Shown here: positions 35,059-44,779 of the stretch, in pieces
Numbering within the stretch: position 1 is the first letter of the stretch
Layout: each line of letters begins with the position of its first letter
Assembly (NCBI GenBank): GCA_913061325.1
Contig: CAJXUU010000004.1
Location: forward strand, 1 to 52,553
DNA length: 52,553 nucleotides
Source: an uncultured Saprospirales bacterium
Lineage (GTDB): Bacteria; Bacteroidota; Bacteroidia; Chitinophagales; Saprospiraceae
Direction: 5' to 3'
The notes under the pieces: model-generated
Databases searched by the model: none
Told to the model about the DNA's origin: nothing
The model's input: only the letters and a program-made list of their open reading frames with translations
Position numbers and translations under genes: made by a program

Positions 35059-36096
35059 ATGACTCTAAAGTTACTTTTTATTGGAAAGACAGATTTTCAG
35101 TACAACCGGGATTTAATCTTACTCAATGGTTTGAAGAAGAGAGCGGATGTTTCTGTAGATGTTTTGAGAATCAGAAAAAGAAATTTGGCCACATTTAAGG
35201 AAATAAGAAAAAAGTCTAAAGATGTGGACTTTGTTGTTGTTCCTTCCTTTAGACACAAAGACGTGGCATATATTAAATTAGCGAGTAACGCTCCTGTTGT
35301 TTTTGATCCATTGATTTCGAAATATATGACCCGTGTCCTAGATTATCAAGTCAAGTGGAAAGGGCCTCATAAGTATCTAGTCGATTGGTTGGCTTTTTAT
35401 TGGCCAGATATCCTAATATGGGATACAAAGGCACACCAACGGTTTTTAGTTGATAAGTATCGAATAAAAAAACCAAATGAGGCTATTTATATTGGAGTGG
35501 ATACGGCTCTCTTTTTCTCAATTAGGAAACCCCCAAACGATAAAATGATCGTTGGCTTTTATGGGAGTTTCAATCCATTACAAGGGATAGATAAAATAGT
35601 AAGAGCGGCTCACCTTCTCAGAGATGAATCATCGATACAATTCAGAATTATTGGTTCTGGTTCTACCTATAAAAAAGTAAGAACCTTAGCTGAAGAATTA
35701 AAAGTCACCAACATTGATTTTGTACACAATGTACCTTATGAAAAGCTAAATGAGGCTATTAATGAATTTGATATATGCCTTGGCGTATTTGGTGAGTCCG
35801 TCAAAACAGATGTTGTAATACCGAATAAGATTTATCATTATGCGGCGGCTAAAAAATGTATAATAACGAAGGATACAGAAGGGGTAAAAGAGCTTTTTTT
35901 AGACAATAAAAATATCTGCTTGGTTAAAAATGATCCGAAGGAAATGAGTGAGGCCATCTTGGAATTATCGAGAGATGAAAAGATGAGAAATAAGATAGCG
36001 GTAGGAGCGTATGAGCTTATTGTGAAGGAATATAATGAGGATCAGGTGGCAGATAGTTTTGTGGAATTTTTAAGTAAAGCGGCGACAAGTGAATAA
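35059..36096 (+). CDS. GT4-like glycosyltransferase
   Basis: This is a 345-residue GT-B fold enzyme. The N-terminal half is an acceptor domain (LLFIGKTDF start). The C-terminal half has the donor-site features VGFYGSFNPLQGIDKIV, IIGSGSTYKKV, and VIPNKIYHYAAAKKCII, a variant of the E-x7-E region. The sugar donor is not predictable. It abuts the heptose adenylyltransferase gene with no spacer and overlaps queG by 8 bp, so all three lie on one message. A role in lipopolysaccharide or capsule is inferred from the first neighbour. Confidence 0.82.
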   Translation: MTLKLLFIGKTDFQYNRDLILLNGLKKRADVSVDVLRIRKRNLATFKEIRKKSKDVDFVVVPSFRHKDVAYIKLASNAPVVFDPLISKYMTRVLDYQVKWKGPHKYLVDWLAFYWPDILIWDTKAHQRFLVDKYRIKKPNEAIYIGVDTALFFSIRKPPNDKMIVGFYGSFNPLQGIDKIVRAAHLLRDESSIQFRIIGSGSTYKKVRTLAEELKVTNIDFVHNVPYEKLNEAINEFDICLGVFGESVKTDVVIPNKIYHYAAAKKCIITKDTEGVKELFLDNKNICLVKNDPKEMSEAILELSRDEKMRNKIAVGAYELIVKEYNEDQVADSFVEFLSKAATSE

Positions 36097-37009
36097 GACC
36101 ACCCAAACATTCTTACTAAAACAAAAAGCTGCCGAACTTGGGTTCATGGGTATCGCTATAGCCAAAGCCGAGCACATGGATGAAGAAGCTCGTCGACTAG
36201 AAGACTGGCTCAACCAAGGCAATCATGGGGAGATGGCATACATGGAAAATCACTTTGACAAACGAGTAGACCCTACTCAATTAGTGCCTGGCTCAAAATC
36301 TGTTATCAGTCTGATGTATAATTACTACACAGAAGCGGAGCAGGACCAATCAGCTCCAAAATTTGCAATGTATGCCCACGGCAAAGACTACCATAAAGTT
36401 GTGAAGAAGAAGCTGATCCTGCTTTATAAATGGATGCAAGAAACAATCGGAGAGGTAGATGGACGATGTTTTGTGGACAGTGCGCCGGTGTTAGAGCGGG
36501 ACTGGGCAAGAAGGTCAGGACTGGGCTGGGTAGGTAAACATTCTCTATTGGTCAATCCCAAAAAAGGATCTTATTTTTTCCTCTGCGAAATCATCTGCGA
36601 TCTAGAGTTAGAATATGATCATCCAATAAAAGATCACTGTGGCACTTGCACTAGATGTATAGAAGCATGCCCTACGGACGCGATAAGCGAAAAAGGCTAT
36701 GTCATGGATGGAAGCAAATGTATCTCCTACCTGACCATAGAGCATAAAGGAGCCTTACCAGAAGAATTCTCCCCAATGATGCAGGATTGGATGTTTGGTT
36801 GTGATATCTGTCAGCAAGTGTGTCCGTGGAATAGATTTTCGAAACCGCACGAAGAACCAAAATTTCTTCCTCATGAAGATCTCCTTGGAATGACCAAGAG
36901 TGACTGGAAGGAGATCACAGAAGATACTTTTGATAAGATTTTTGCTGGCTCAGCGGTGAAGCGGACTAAATATCAAGGGTTGAAGCGGAATATTGATTTT
37001 TTGAAATAA
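36089..37009 (+). CDS. queG: Epoxyqueuosine reductase
   Basis: It makes queuosine in tRNA anticodons by reducing epoxyqueuosine, using cobalamin and two [4Fe-4S] clusters. The 306-residue protein has cluster cysteines 184/187/190/194 (CGTCTRCIEACP) and 238/241/245 (CDICQQVCPW) with Cys211. It also has the catalytic-site DSAPVLERDWARRSGLGWVGKH. It is the compact Bacteroidota size. It starts with GTG at 36089 inside the end of the glycosyltransferase gene; no ATG is available before the conserved N-terminus. Confidence 0.93.
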   Translation: MNKTTQTFLLKQKAAELGFMGIAIAKAEHMDEEARRLEDWLNQGNHGEMAYMENHFDKRVDPTQLVPGSKSVISLMYNYYTEAEQDQSAPKFAMYAHGKDYHKVVKKKLILLYKWMQETIGEVDGRCFVDSAPVLERDWARRSGLGWVGKHSLLVNPKKGSYFFLCEIICDLELEYDHPIKDHCGTCTRCIEACPTDAISEKGYVMDGSKCISYLTIEHKGALPEEFSPMMQDWMFGCDICQQVCPWNRFSKPHEEPKFLPHEDLLGMTKSDWKEITEDTFDKIFAGSAVKRTKYQGLKRNIDFLK

Positions 37010-37011
37010 GA

Positions 37012-37617
37012 TTAATCTTCGAACCCGTACTTTTCCCAGTCTTCTATATAATCGATATCTGATAAAGGCTCTATTTCGGCAACTATCAATCCATTATTAA
37101 TAGCTTTTGATTTAGTGGATTTAAAAACAGATTCTGTGCTCCATTCAATGTCTTCAAATAAAAATTGATAATTAGAATCCATGCCAAGTAGATAATATCC
37201 GCCATCAAAACTTGGTCCTATGACCACATTATTATTTTCTAATGAGTCGACAGCCTGTTGGATATGTTCGGTGGATAATTGAGCACAGTCGCTTCCTATT
37301 ATTATGACTTTAGCGCTTTGTTCGAATACTTCTGTGAATGCATGTTTTATTCTATCTCCTAGGTTATCACCAGATTGCAATCGTTTGATAAATTTTTCAT
37401 TAGACCAGGAGTCAGACTCATCTATAAACTCTGAATAATAAACACACCTTTTCGCACTAGTTACCTCAGCCAATACATTTTTTGTGTGTTCAGTTAATCT
37501 AAGATAGATTTCTAGCGCTTTTTTATCTCCTACCTCTTTGGCTATCCTTGTCTTAACATGACCTAGGCGAGGATTTTTTATGAAGACAATAATACTTACA
37601 GTGGACTTTGTATCCAT
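37012..37617 (-). CDS. TIGR04282/DUF2064 glycosyltransferase-like protein
   Basis: This is a GT-A-fold protein of the CofC/GT2-related family, with no settled reaction. The 201-residue protein shows IVFIKNPRLGHVKTRIAKEVG (1-30 region), GDNLGDRIKHAF, the DxD-like IIGSDCAQL and GPSFDGGYYLLGM. Length is typical. ATG at 37617 is used; a TTG four codons upstream is weaker. It ends 2 bp from the queG stop on the opposite strand. Its upstream neighbour is the sensor kinase on the same strand. Confidence 0.85.
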   Translation of the reverse strand: MDTKSTVSIIVFIKNPRLGHVKTRIAKEVGDKKALEIYLRLTEHTKNVLAEVTSAKRCVYYSEFIDESDSWSNEKFIKRLQSGDNLGDRIKHAFTEVFEQSAKVIIIGSDCAQLSTEHIQQAVDSLENNNVVIGPSFDGGYYLLGMDSNYQFLFEDIEWSTESVFKSTKSKAINNGLIVAEIEPLSDIDYIEDWEKYGFED

Positions 37618-37668
37618 TTTTTTACTCAATTCTTAATATATTTTTAATGTCTAAAGGTATAAGCTGAT

Positions 37669-39648
37669 TTAACTTAATGGCATACTGATTTCCACATCTG
37701 TTCCGATTGGGTTCCCTTGTTCATCATGCTTGTCAGTATACTTCACAGGATTGCTTCTTACACCTTTTCCTTTTAGTCTTTCATTCACCACATCTAAGGC
37801 AACAGATTTATGTGTTGACACCTTATGCTTTGCCGCGGCTTTTCTACCTAGTCCATTATCTGAGATCGTGCATTTTAGATTATTCCCTTCTAGATCAAAC
37901 CGGACAGAGATATTTCCACGACGATCTTTCAAACTCTTCACTCCATGAATAATTGCGTTTTCTATAAATGGTTGAATGATCATTGTTGGAATGTCAATTC
38001 CATCTTCCATATTTGGATGCGAGATAATATCAAAATCAAAACTGTGATTATTGGCCATTTGTTCCAGACTGAGATAACTTTTTAGATAGGCCATTTCATC
38101 ATCCAAAGAGATCTTTTCTTCTCGACTTTGATTGAGCACACTTCGCATCATAGATGAAAATTGCTGTAGATATCTCCTTGCTTTTTTGTTATCTTCTTTT
38201 GCAATCAGACCTTGAATCGAGTTCAAAGCGTTAAATACGAAATGCGGATTCATCTGCAGTTGAAGTGCTTTCTGTTGTAAGTTCAGCATCTTGTTTTCTT
38301 GTATAAGTAGCTTTCTTTCTTGATCAGATTTTACCTTGAGGCGATTGTATCGTGTATTAAAAAAAACAGCAGTCAATAAAATTCCCAAAGCACCTAACAA
38401 ACCAGCTAACCAATAATATTGAACAGAATCATCATTCACTCGAATATCGATTGTCTTGGCATAAGTATGGTACTTATTATCTATACTGGCACGAACTTGA
38501 AACCGATATTTTCCTGGGGTAAGATTTCTATACTCTGCTTCTTTTTTCTTATTAGGCTTTGTCCATTTATTTATATCCTGATTATCTGATAAGTTATTTG
38601 ATTTGGACAACTTAGTTTGATATGCTAGATCCTGAGGTCGAGTAAGATGAATGCCTTCAAATGATATGTCGAGATCATTACTTCCCTTGTTCAATACAAC
38701 TGTTTGATCAGAAGGGTGAGATATTCCATTTACTTGAATGGACGAAATTTTTATCTTAGGGGGCTCTTGGTTTTTGGCATTTTTTGTGTCTATTATTTGA
38801 TATAAATAAGAACCTGCGGCCACCCAAATATTCTCCCACTTATCCACCGTAACAGCATTGACAAGCTCAGTATTTAACGCTCTAATATTTGTTAGTTCTT
38901 GATTCCTAATGTTGAATATACTTAACTGGTTATCTGCACAATAAATCAATTCTGCACCATTAAGAGCAAATATTTTTGTCAACCCAATTGAGTCTGTCCT
39001 GTACAATGTATCAATCGATCCGTTATTACCAAATGAGGTGATTCCATTATCGTCGGAAATTATGAGTTTCTTGTTCAAGGAAGTAATACTGATGTCTGAT
39101 TTGGGATGTAACACAAATGCTCGCCAGGATTTATCTTTTACAAATACTTTACGATCTATCCATAAATATTCTGTACCATCTATATCGTAGAAACCACCAT
39201 TTTGGATCTCATTGATATTATAAAATTCTTCTCGATTAGGAATGTAATCGGTCCCGGATTTCTCAAAAACACCCGCAGTTGTGACTAACATGTTTTGGTC
39301 AGAACTTATATCTAAAATGTGAAGATTATTGGGACTTTGTAGAGTGGGTTTGATATCTGCTATCTTAAATAGACCCCTGGAAGTAAGGATTTGAGATATA
39401 CCATTAGTGGTTCGAATGTCAACGATACTTCCATTGAATTTTTCTTTCTGATCAAGAATAATTCCGTCATAAAGACCTATGTCTCCAGTGGAAGTACCAT
39501 ATTGTAAGTATCCAAAATCTGTAGATTTCAGTGATGTAATCGTCTTAGATATATCATAAGTTTTTACTCGGTATTGCCCATGAAGCACTGAAGAGAAAAG
39601 AAAGATCCCCACAAAAGTAAAAAGTGATATCCAAGAGCGTACCACCAT
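37669..39648 (-). CDS. LytS-type sensor histidine kinase with beta-propeller sensor region
   Basis: This is a 659-residue membrane sensor. A signal peptide (about 1-24) leads into a periplasmic propeller-like region of repeated strands (about 25-300). A Y_Y_Y-type Ig-like domain follows (about 300-405, ending GKYRFQVRASI). Then come one membrane span (about 412-432), a coiled coil, the His_kinase motif QMNPHFVFNALNSIQG with the phospho-accepting His, and an ATPase domain (NAIIHGVK, ISDNGLG). This is the layout of Bacteroidota LytS/YehU-like kinases. A LytTR response regulator normally lies next to it but is missing here. It starts 3 bp after the pcrA stop, so it is probably co-transcribed with the helicase. 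Confidence 0.86.
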   Translation of the reverse strand: MVVRSWISLFTFVGIFLFSSVLHGQYRVKTYDISKTITSLKSTDFGYLQYGTSTGDIGLYDGIILDQKEKFNGSIVDIRTTNGISQILTSRGLFKIADIKPTLQSPNNLHILDISSDQNMLVTTAGVFEKSGTDYIPNREEFYNINEIQNGGFYDIDGTEYLWIDRKVFVKDKSWRAFVLHPKSDISITSLNKKLIISDDNGITSFGNNGSIDTLYRTDSIGLTKIFALNGAELIYCADNQLSIFNIRNQELTNIRALNTELVNAVTVDKWENIWVAAGSYLYQIIDTKNAKNQEPPKIKISSIQVNGISHPSDQTVVLNKGSNDLDISFEGIHLTRPQDLAYQTKLSKSNNLSDNQDINKWTKPNKKKEAEYRNLTPGKYRFQVRASIDNKYHTYAKTIDIRVNDDSVQYYWLAGLLGALGILLTAVFFNTRYNRLKVKSDQERKLLIQENKMLNLQQKALQLQMNPHFVFNALNSIQGLIAKEDNKKARRYLQQFSSMMRSVLNQSREEKISLDDEMAYLKSYLSLEQMANNHSFDFDIISHPNMEDGIDIPTMIIQPFIENAIIHGVKSLKDRRGNISVRFDLEGNNLKCTISDNGLGRKAAAKHKVSTHKSVALDVVNERLKGKGVRSNPVKYTDKHDEQGNPIGTDVEISMPLS

Positions 39649-39651
39649 TGA

Positions 39652-41916
39652 TTAATCTAAGATTTGGAGTTTGGCATATTTGAGCATAATTCGTTTTTCT
39701 TTACCGTCGGATAACCCATCAAAGAAAATCGTAGCAACTAGTCTTTCGTCTATAGTCTTGACCAGACCTTGACCAAACTTAAGGTGTAGAACATTCATCC
39801 CTTCCTTGATCTGAGATGCGGAACTTGCTTTGAAGTCTTCTGGATCTATTCCTAAAGATGGTACCTTATTGGTGCCAAGTTTTTTGAAATTACCTAATAT
39901 TTTTGGCTTTGAAAAGCTTGGTTTTTCTTTTGAAATAGACATTAAAGAATCAATATTTGTCTGTCCTAGTTCTTCTAAGAATCGACTTGGATCATTGTAT
40001 CTAGATTGTCCATATTGGTACCTACTCGTTGCATAACTAAGTGTAAGGTATTCCTCTGCCCTAGTAATAGCCACATAAAACAACCTTCGTTCCTCATCTA
40101 TCTGATCTGGTGACGATAACGACATGAATGATGGGAATAAGTTTTCTTCCAATCCAACGACAAACACTGATCTATACTCAAGGCCTTTGGCTGCATGCAC
40201 ACTCATGAGCGTTACGACATCTGTGTTTTCTTCATCTTTATCTGCATCTGTCATGAGAGAAATCGATTGCAAAAATACGGACATGGATTTTTCTGTAACC
40301 TCCTCCCCTTCGACTAATTCATCTTCATCTACGAATTCTTTTACGGCATCCAACAATGCATTGGCATTCTCAACTCTACCCTCACCTTCTGGACTTGTAT
40401 CTGATTTTAGCAATTCGGATATTCCAGACTTACGTACAATGAATGTTGCCAACTCGTAAGCATCTTGAGTGATAGCTTTCTGTTTGAATGCTTTGATCAA
40501 TTGTACAAAATCTCCGATTGACTTTTTTGCTCTTGGTCCGAAATCTATTTGAGAAAGTACTTGCCACATGCTCATTTCATTGTCATCTGCCAGTTTTGAT
40601 ATCTTTTCTATCGTCGTTTTGCCGATGCTCCTTCGTGGATAATTAATGATACGTTTTAGTGCTTCATCATCTTTATCATTCACGGCAAGGCGCATGTAGG
40701 CGACAATATCTTTTATTTCTTTTCTTTGGTAGAACGAGAGACCTCCATATATTCTATAAGCTATGTTATTTCTTCTGAGCTGTTCTTCAAATACTCTCGA
40801 TTGAGAATTTGTTCTGTACAAAATAGCGATTTCACTATTTCTGAGATTGTATCTGTTTTTACTTTCTACTATACTGTCTGCGATTCGTTTTCCTTCCTCA
40901 GTCTCTGTCATCGCTTTGATGACTTTGATTTTTTCCCCTTCTCCTTTATCCGTCCATATCTTCTTTTGAATCTGACGCTTGTTGTTGTTGATCACTTCAT
41001 TCGCAGCTTCTACAATAAACTGTGTGGACCTATAATTCTGCTCCAGTTTGAAGATCTGTACTTTCGGGTAATCGCTTTGGTACATTAATATATTCTCGAT
41101 TGTCGCACCTCTAAATGAATAGATAGACTGTGCATCATCACCCACAATACAGATGTTCTGTGGGCTATCTGGATAATCTACTAAAAGTTTGATTGTAGAA
41201 TATTGGAGTACGTTTGTATCCTGAAACTCATCTACCATTACATACCGAAACTGACGCTGGTATTTTTCTCTTACTCCATCTGGATTCTGGTATAAAAGTC
41301 GAAACATCTGAAGTAGTAAATCATCGAAATCCATAGCGCCTGCGCGAAGACATTTTGCAGCATATTTTTCATAGATCTGATATATGAGAGGTCTTCGATT
41401 CATACGATCGAGTGCCATTAGTTCTTCGTTATTTACATATGCTTTTGGAGTGATGAGGTTACTCTTGGCTGCAGATATCCGAGCACGCACTGCACCATTG
41501 TTGTAAACCTTTTTATCGAGATTGAGTGATTTTATTATCTCATTGATCACGCTCTTACTATCATCCGTATCATAGATGGTAAAGTCGTTCGGGTAGCCGA
41601 TTTTGTGTGCTTCTCTTCTTAATATTTTTGCAAACAATGAGTGAAACGTTCCAGCCCATACACGCTGGGCACCTGTACCGACTACTTTTTCGATCCGCTC
41701 TTTCATCTCTTTGGCAGCCTTATTGGTAAAGGTCAAGGCTAATATCTCCCATGGTGGTACTCCTTGATTGATAATATGAGCGATTCTATATGTCAGTACT
41801 CGCGTTTTACCCGAACCGGGACCGGCGATTACCATCACAGGACCTTCGGTAGCTGTGACGGCTTTCCTTTGTATTTCGTTTAATTCTTCTAGATATGAAT
41901 ATCCTACATCTTGCAT
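39652..41916 (-). CDS. pcrA: UvrD/PcrA/Rep superfamily I DNA helicase
   Basis: This is a 3'-5' helicase for excision repair and replication restart. The 754-residue protein has the Q motif LNEIQRKAV, Walker A AGPGSGKT (31-38), TFTNKAAKEMKER, VDEFQDTN, QNYRS, VTLMSVHAAKGLEY and the C-terminal FYVAITRAEEYL. The extreme C-terminal NVLHLKFGQGLVKTI is the RNA-polymerase-binding Tudor-like tail of PcrA/UvrD. Full length. It heads an operon with the LytS-type kinase. Confidence 0.95.
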   Translation of the reverse strand: MQDVGYSYLEELNEIQRKAVTATEGPVMVIAGPGSGKTRVLTYRIAHIINQGVPPWEILALTFTNKAAKEMKERIEKVVGTGAQRVWAGTFHSLFAKILRREAHKIGYPNDFTIYDTDDSKSVINEIIKSLNLDKKVYNNGAVRARISAAKSNLITPKAYVNNEELMALDRMNRRPLIYQIYEKYAAKCLRAGAMDFDDLLLQMFRLLYQNPDGVREKYQRQFRYVMVDEFQDTNVLQYSTIKLLVDYPDSPQNICIVGDDAQSIYSFRGATIENILMYQSDYPKVQIFKLEQNYRSTQFIVEAANEVINNNKRQIQKKIWTDKGEGEKIKVIKAMTETEEGKRIADSIVESKNRYNLRNSEIAILYRTNSQSRVFEEQLRRNNIAYRIYGGLSFYQRKEIKDIVAYMRLAVNDKDDEALKRIINYPRRSIGKTTIEKISKLADDNEMSMWQVLSQIDFGPRAKKSIGDFVQLIKAFKQKAITQDAYELATFIVRKSGISELLKSDTSPEGEGRVENANALLDAVKEFVDEDELVEGEEVTEKSMSVFLQSISLMTDADKDEENTDVVTLMSVHAAKGLEYRSVFVVGLEENLFPSFMSLSSPDQIDEERRLFYVAITRAEEYLTLSYATSRYQYGQSRYNDPSRFLEELGQTNIDSLMSISKEKPSFSKPKILGNFKKLGTNKVPSLGIDPEDFKASSASQIKEGMNVLHLKFGQGLVKTIDERLVATIFFDGLSDGKEKRIMLKYAKLQILD

Positions 41917-42003
41917 AGTGGCAAATTTCGCAATTTTTAGATAGTTAATATATTACGAGATAGTTTAATTTGAAAATTGTTTTTATTTTTTTTGAATAAA
42001 CAA

Positions 42004-42030
42004 AAATGGCTGCAACAAAGTACAGCCATT
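42004..42030 (-). terminator. Intrinsic terminator of the small lipoprotein gene
   Basis: AATGGCTG (42005-42012) pairs with CAGCCATT (42023-42030). On the minus strand it is followed by TTTTGTTT. It lies between the lipoprotein stop and the pcrA start and separates the two. Confidence 0.8.
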
Positions 42031-42051
42031 AAAATTTTGCTTTTGATTAGA

Positions 42052-42321
42052 TTAACAAGTCAACGCATCTCTTTGAGTTTGGAAACTGTCAATCGTTTCT
42101 TGAGGAACTAGTTCACAATCATCTAGCTCGCTGATGTAATCATCTATTGCAGCTTTGTAAGCATCACAATTTGTTTGAGATGGGTCAGAACTGTAAGCTG
42201 ATAAAGCATCGTTGATTTTGTTCGTCGCATCAGTAATTGAGCTAGTATCACAATCACCTCCACCGCAACTTGCCAGGGAGATTGCACAGATGACCAGTGC
42301 TGAATAAAGTAACTTTTCCAT
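42052..42321 (-). CDS. Small cysteine-containing lipoprotein
   Basis: This is an 89-residue protein with a signal sequence ending in LASC, so Cys19 should be lipidated, followed by a GGG linker. The mature part is acidic with four further cysteines (near 24, 51, 71 and 89) that could form two disulfides, and a helical pattern (AYSSDPSQTNCDAYKAAIDDYISELDDC). I do not recognise a family. The ATG at 42321 is the start that gives a proper signal peptide. It has its own terminator. Confidence 0.78.
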   Translation of the reverse strand: MEKLLYSALVICAISLASCGGGDCDTSSITDATNKINDALSAYSSDPSQTNCDAYKAAIDDYISELDDCELVPQETIDSFQTQRDALTC

Positions 42322-42465
42322 GTCTTTGATTTTTAGTTTCAGTAAATATAGTGAAGTGGTCTTAAAAAAGAATGACAACCGTTTTACAACTCTTTGTTTT
42401 ACAGCGTTTCAACGCTCTTATGTTTATTTCAAACCCCCAAAACCCAAACTTTCATGATTTTCCTT

Positions 42466-44778
42466 CTAAAAACTCCTGACCTTCCTTTTACTTGGCTTTC
42501 CTTCTACATTGAATACCATTTTTGATTTTTTAGTCAATGGTGCACCTGTCGCCTCTTGATACATATTCTTATATTTATTGAATAGCGCTTTTGGCATCTT
42601 TTCTCCGTTGATTTTAAGATGCTTTCCTGAAAGTTCTATTTTATTAGTTTTATACTCCTCTAATAGTCCATCACGATTAAGTGAATTACCAATTTTATCT
42701 ACTACCGTATTAGATCCAAATAGGCCTTCATTGTCTCTGATGTCGATGTTATTGTCATTGAAGAACTCGAATCCGTCAAAACCTTCGAAGTTTTTGAATC
42801 CATCAAAATCGTCCATTTCAAGATTATACATTTTCATTGTAGAGTCTAGTTGTATGCCCATGTTTTCTAAGACCTTTTCAAGATCTTCTAGCCCTTTTAG
42901 ATTTTCAAATTGTTCTAATCCTTTAAGTTCTTTTAGATTTTCTAACTCTTTGAGACCATCAAAATTTTCTAATTCCTCAAGATCAAACATTCTGAAGTTC
43001 TCCATGTCTTTCATCTTTTCGAACACATCATTATCTAGTAATTGCTCAATGTTTCCTCCAAACTCTCTCCAGTTTTCTCCATCGAACATCATTCCAAATG
43101 AATTTGAGAAAATGCTATCAATTGATTTCCCATCAAAAAGATTTTCCATCTCAATCTGCATATCACCAAAACCATCACTCATATCAAATGTGAACCCTTC
43201 TAATGCTGCATCTATATCATCTTGATATTTAGGATATTCACTCTCTGGTATTACTTTGTCGTCTATTTTGAGATTTGTAATTTGACCATTATTCTTTGTT
43301 AGCTCAATACTTTTACCGTTTTTCTCTGTTATTATTGTTATCACATCATTGTCAAGATGCATTTCGAAAGGAAGTGTGTCTATTTTAAGTGAAAACTTTT
43401 TTTCATCTTCAAGTTCGATATGAGATGTATCTCCAAAAAGCATTAAACTTTGATTCTTAAATTCCAGCACAGGATTTCCTTTCATATAGAATTTTTGATT
43501 GTATTTATTATTCTCATTTTGGTTTTCAAGTGAAAATGTTTTCTTTAGATGGTTGACCATTTCTCCATCCTCTACCTCCTTTCCATCTACTCTTAGTGAT
43601 GAAAACAACCCTTTTGCAACCTCAACAACTATTTCATCGCTACCGCTCATTCTAATAGTGTCATTTGTTCTTTGTAATTTAGGAGAGTCTTCTGTCCTCT
43701 CAATCTCAAGTTGAGAACTTTCTGACAATGTTTTAGACATTTCATTTTGAGGTAGTTGACTATCTACATTGCTGGCAAACAACATTGCAACAAATAATAA
43801 TAAAATAGTCGCTACGGACTTTTCTCTGATATCGTTTTTAGTTTGTTCCATATTGAGGATTCTTTTTATTCTGTTTAATAATTGATGTTTGTTCGATGCA
43901 AACGGTATAGCTAATGAAGGAATTCCGGCACTGCGGGCCTCTTCTAATTTTACCAAAACCTTCGCATATGTTACTGAATCGATGTTATAATTTATAGCTG
44001 CGTCATCACAGCAGTTTTCTCTTTCGGCTTTTATGTTGGCACTGATCCACCACATGGCTGGATGGAAGAAATAGACAATTTCTATTACGGTCAACACCAT
44101 ATTCACGACATAGTCATTGCGTTTTATGTGGAATAACTCATGAGTGATAATCGCTTCTATTTCCTGGGGCGTGAGCATATTGATCATTCCAATAGGGAAG
44201 AGTATGATTGGTTTTGCATGGCCTAATACCATGGGTACATTGATTTTTGCAGACTCTAGAATGCGAACAGCCTTTTTGACACCGATATTAGCTTTAGTGG
44301 TGACTAGTAGTTTTTGAACAGGCGGACTTATCAGTTTTGTAGCCGTTGATTTGATATACTTAATATATCCAAAAGAGAGGACAAACTTAAGTGAAAAAAA
44401 AATTGCGCCCACTATCCATATCGTATTGATATGATGTAAGTTATTAGTGAAGGCATTGTTTATGCTTTCTATTATGCTAACATAAGACTGAGTGATTGCG
44501 GTATTTCCAAATGAAGTACTGTTAATAGCTTCTGCAGCTGAGGTCGAGCTTGTATCCACATAGTAAATTATAAATGTGATCACACTACATACCAAAGACA
44601 AAAGAATACTACTCAAAGAAATATTGTACTTGAACGCTGAAGTCTTATGTTGATAAATCTTATGAACTCCTGACATTATAAGTGCTAATAGAGAAATCTG
44701 CCACAAAGAATGAATAATCGTCCATCCGAGTGCATATGATACATCTGTACCGAGAAATGAAGTTAATTGATCGATCAT
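42466..44778 (-). CDS. BlaR1-like M56 membrane metallopeptidase with long C-terminal region
   Basis: This is a 770-residue zinc protease and sensor. The N-terminal half has membrane spans (about 20-40, 55-72, 118-138) and the M56 active site THELFHIKRND (HELFH 213-217) with the downstream ERENCCDDAA segment supplying the third ligand. A span (about 323-341) leads to a large periplasmic part rich in acidic beta-like strands. It includes a repetitive Leu/Phe/Glu stretch (about 590-640: ELENLKELKGLEQF pattern) and a terminal LKINGEKMPKALFNKY motif. It has no penicillin-binding sensor domain, so the signal is not evidently a beta-lactam. It lies 1 bp after the blaI stop and should inactivate that repressor by cleavage. 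Confidence 0.85.
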   Translation of the reverse strand: MIDQLTSFLGTDVSYALGWTIIHSLWQISLLALIMSGVHKIYQHKTSAFKYNISLSSILLSLVCSVITFIIYYVDTSSTSAAEAINSTSFGNTAITQSYVSIIESINNAFTNNLHHINTIWIVGAIFFSLKFVLSFGYIKYIKSTATKLISPPVQKLLVTTKANIGVKKAVRILESAKINVPMVLGHAKPIILFPIGMINMLTPQEIEAIITHELFHIKRNDYVVNMVLTVIEIVYFFHPAMWWISANIKAERENCCDDAAINYNIDSVTYAKVLVKLEEARSAGIPSLAIPFASNKHQLLNRIKRILNMEQTKNDIREKSVATILLLFVAMLFASNVDSQLPQNEMSKTLSESSQLEIERTEDSPKLQRTNDTIRMSGSDEIVVEVAKGLFSSLRVDGKEVEDGEMVNHLKKTFSLENQNENNKYNQKFYMKGNPVLEFKNQSLMLFGDTSHIELEDEKKFSLKIDTLPFEMHLDNDVITIITEKNGKSIELTKNNGQITNLKIDDKVIPESEYPKYQDDIDAALEGFTFDMSDGFGDMQIEMENLFDGKSIDSIFSNSFGMMFDGENWREFGGNIEQLLDNDVFEKMKDMENFRMFDLEELENFDGLKELENLKELKGLEQFENLKGLEDLEKVLENMGIQLDSTMKMYNLEMDDFDGFKNFEGFDGFEFFNDNNIDIRDNEGLFGSNTVVDKIGNSLNRDGLLEEYKTNKIELSGKHLKINGEKMPKALFNKYKNMYQEATGAPLTKKSKMVFNVEGKPSKRKVRSF

Positions 44779-44779
44779 T

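Noticed and set aside
42578-43225. 215-residue open frame on the plus strand opposite the M56 gene
   Set aside because: It is Ser/Pro/Phe-rich low-complexity sequence antisense to the acidic repeats of the M56 protein and has no promoter or family likeness.
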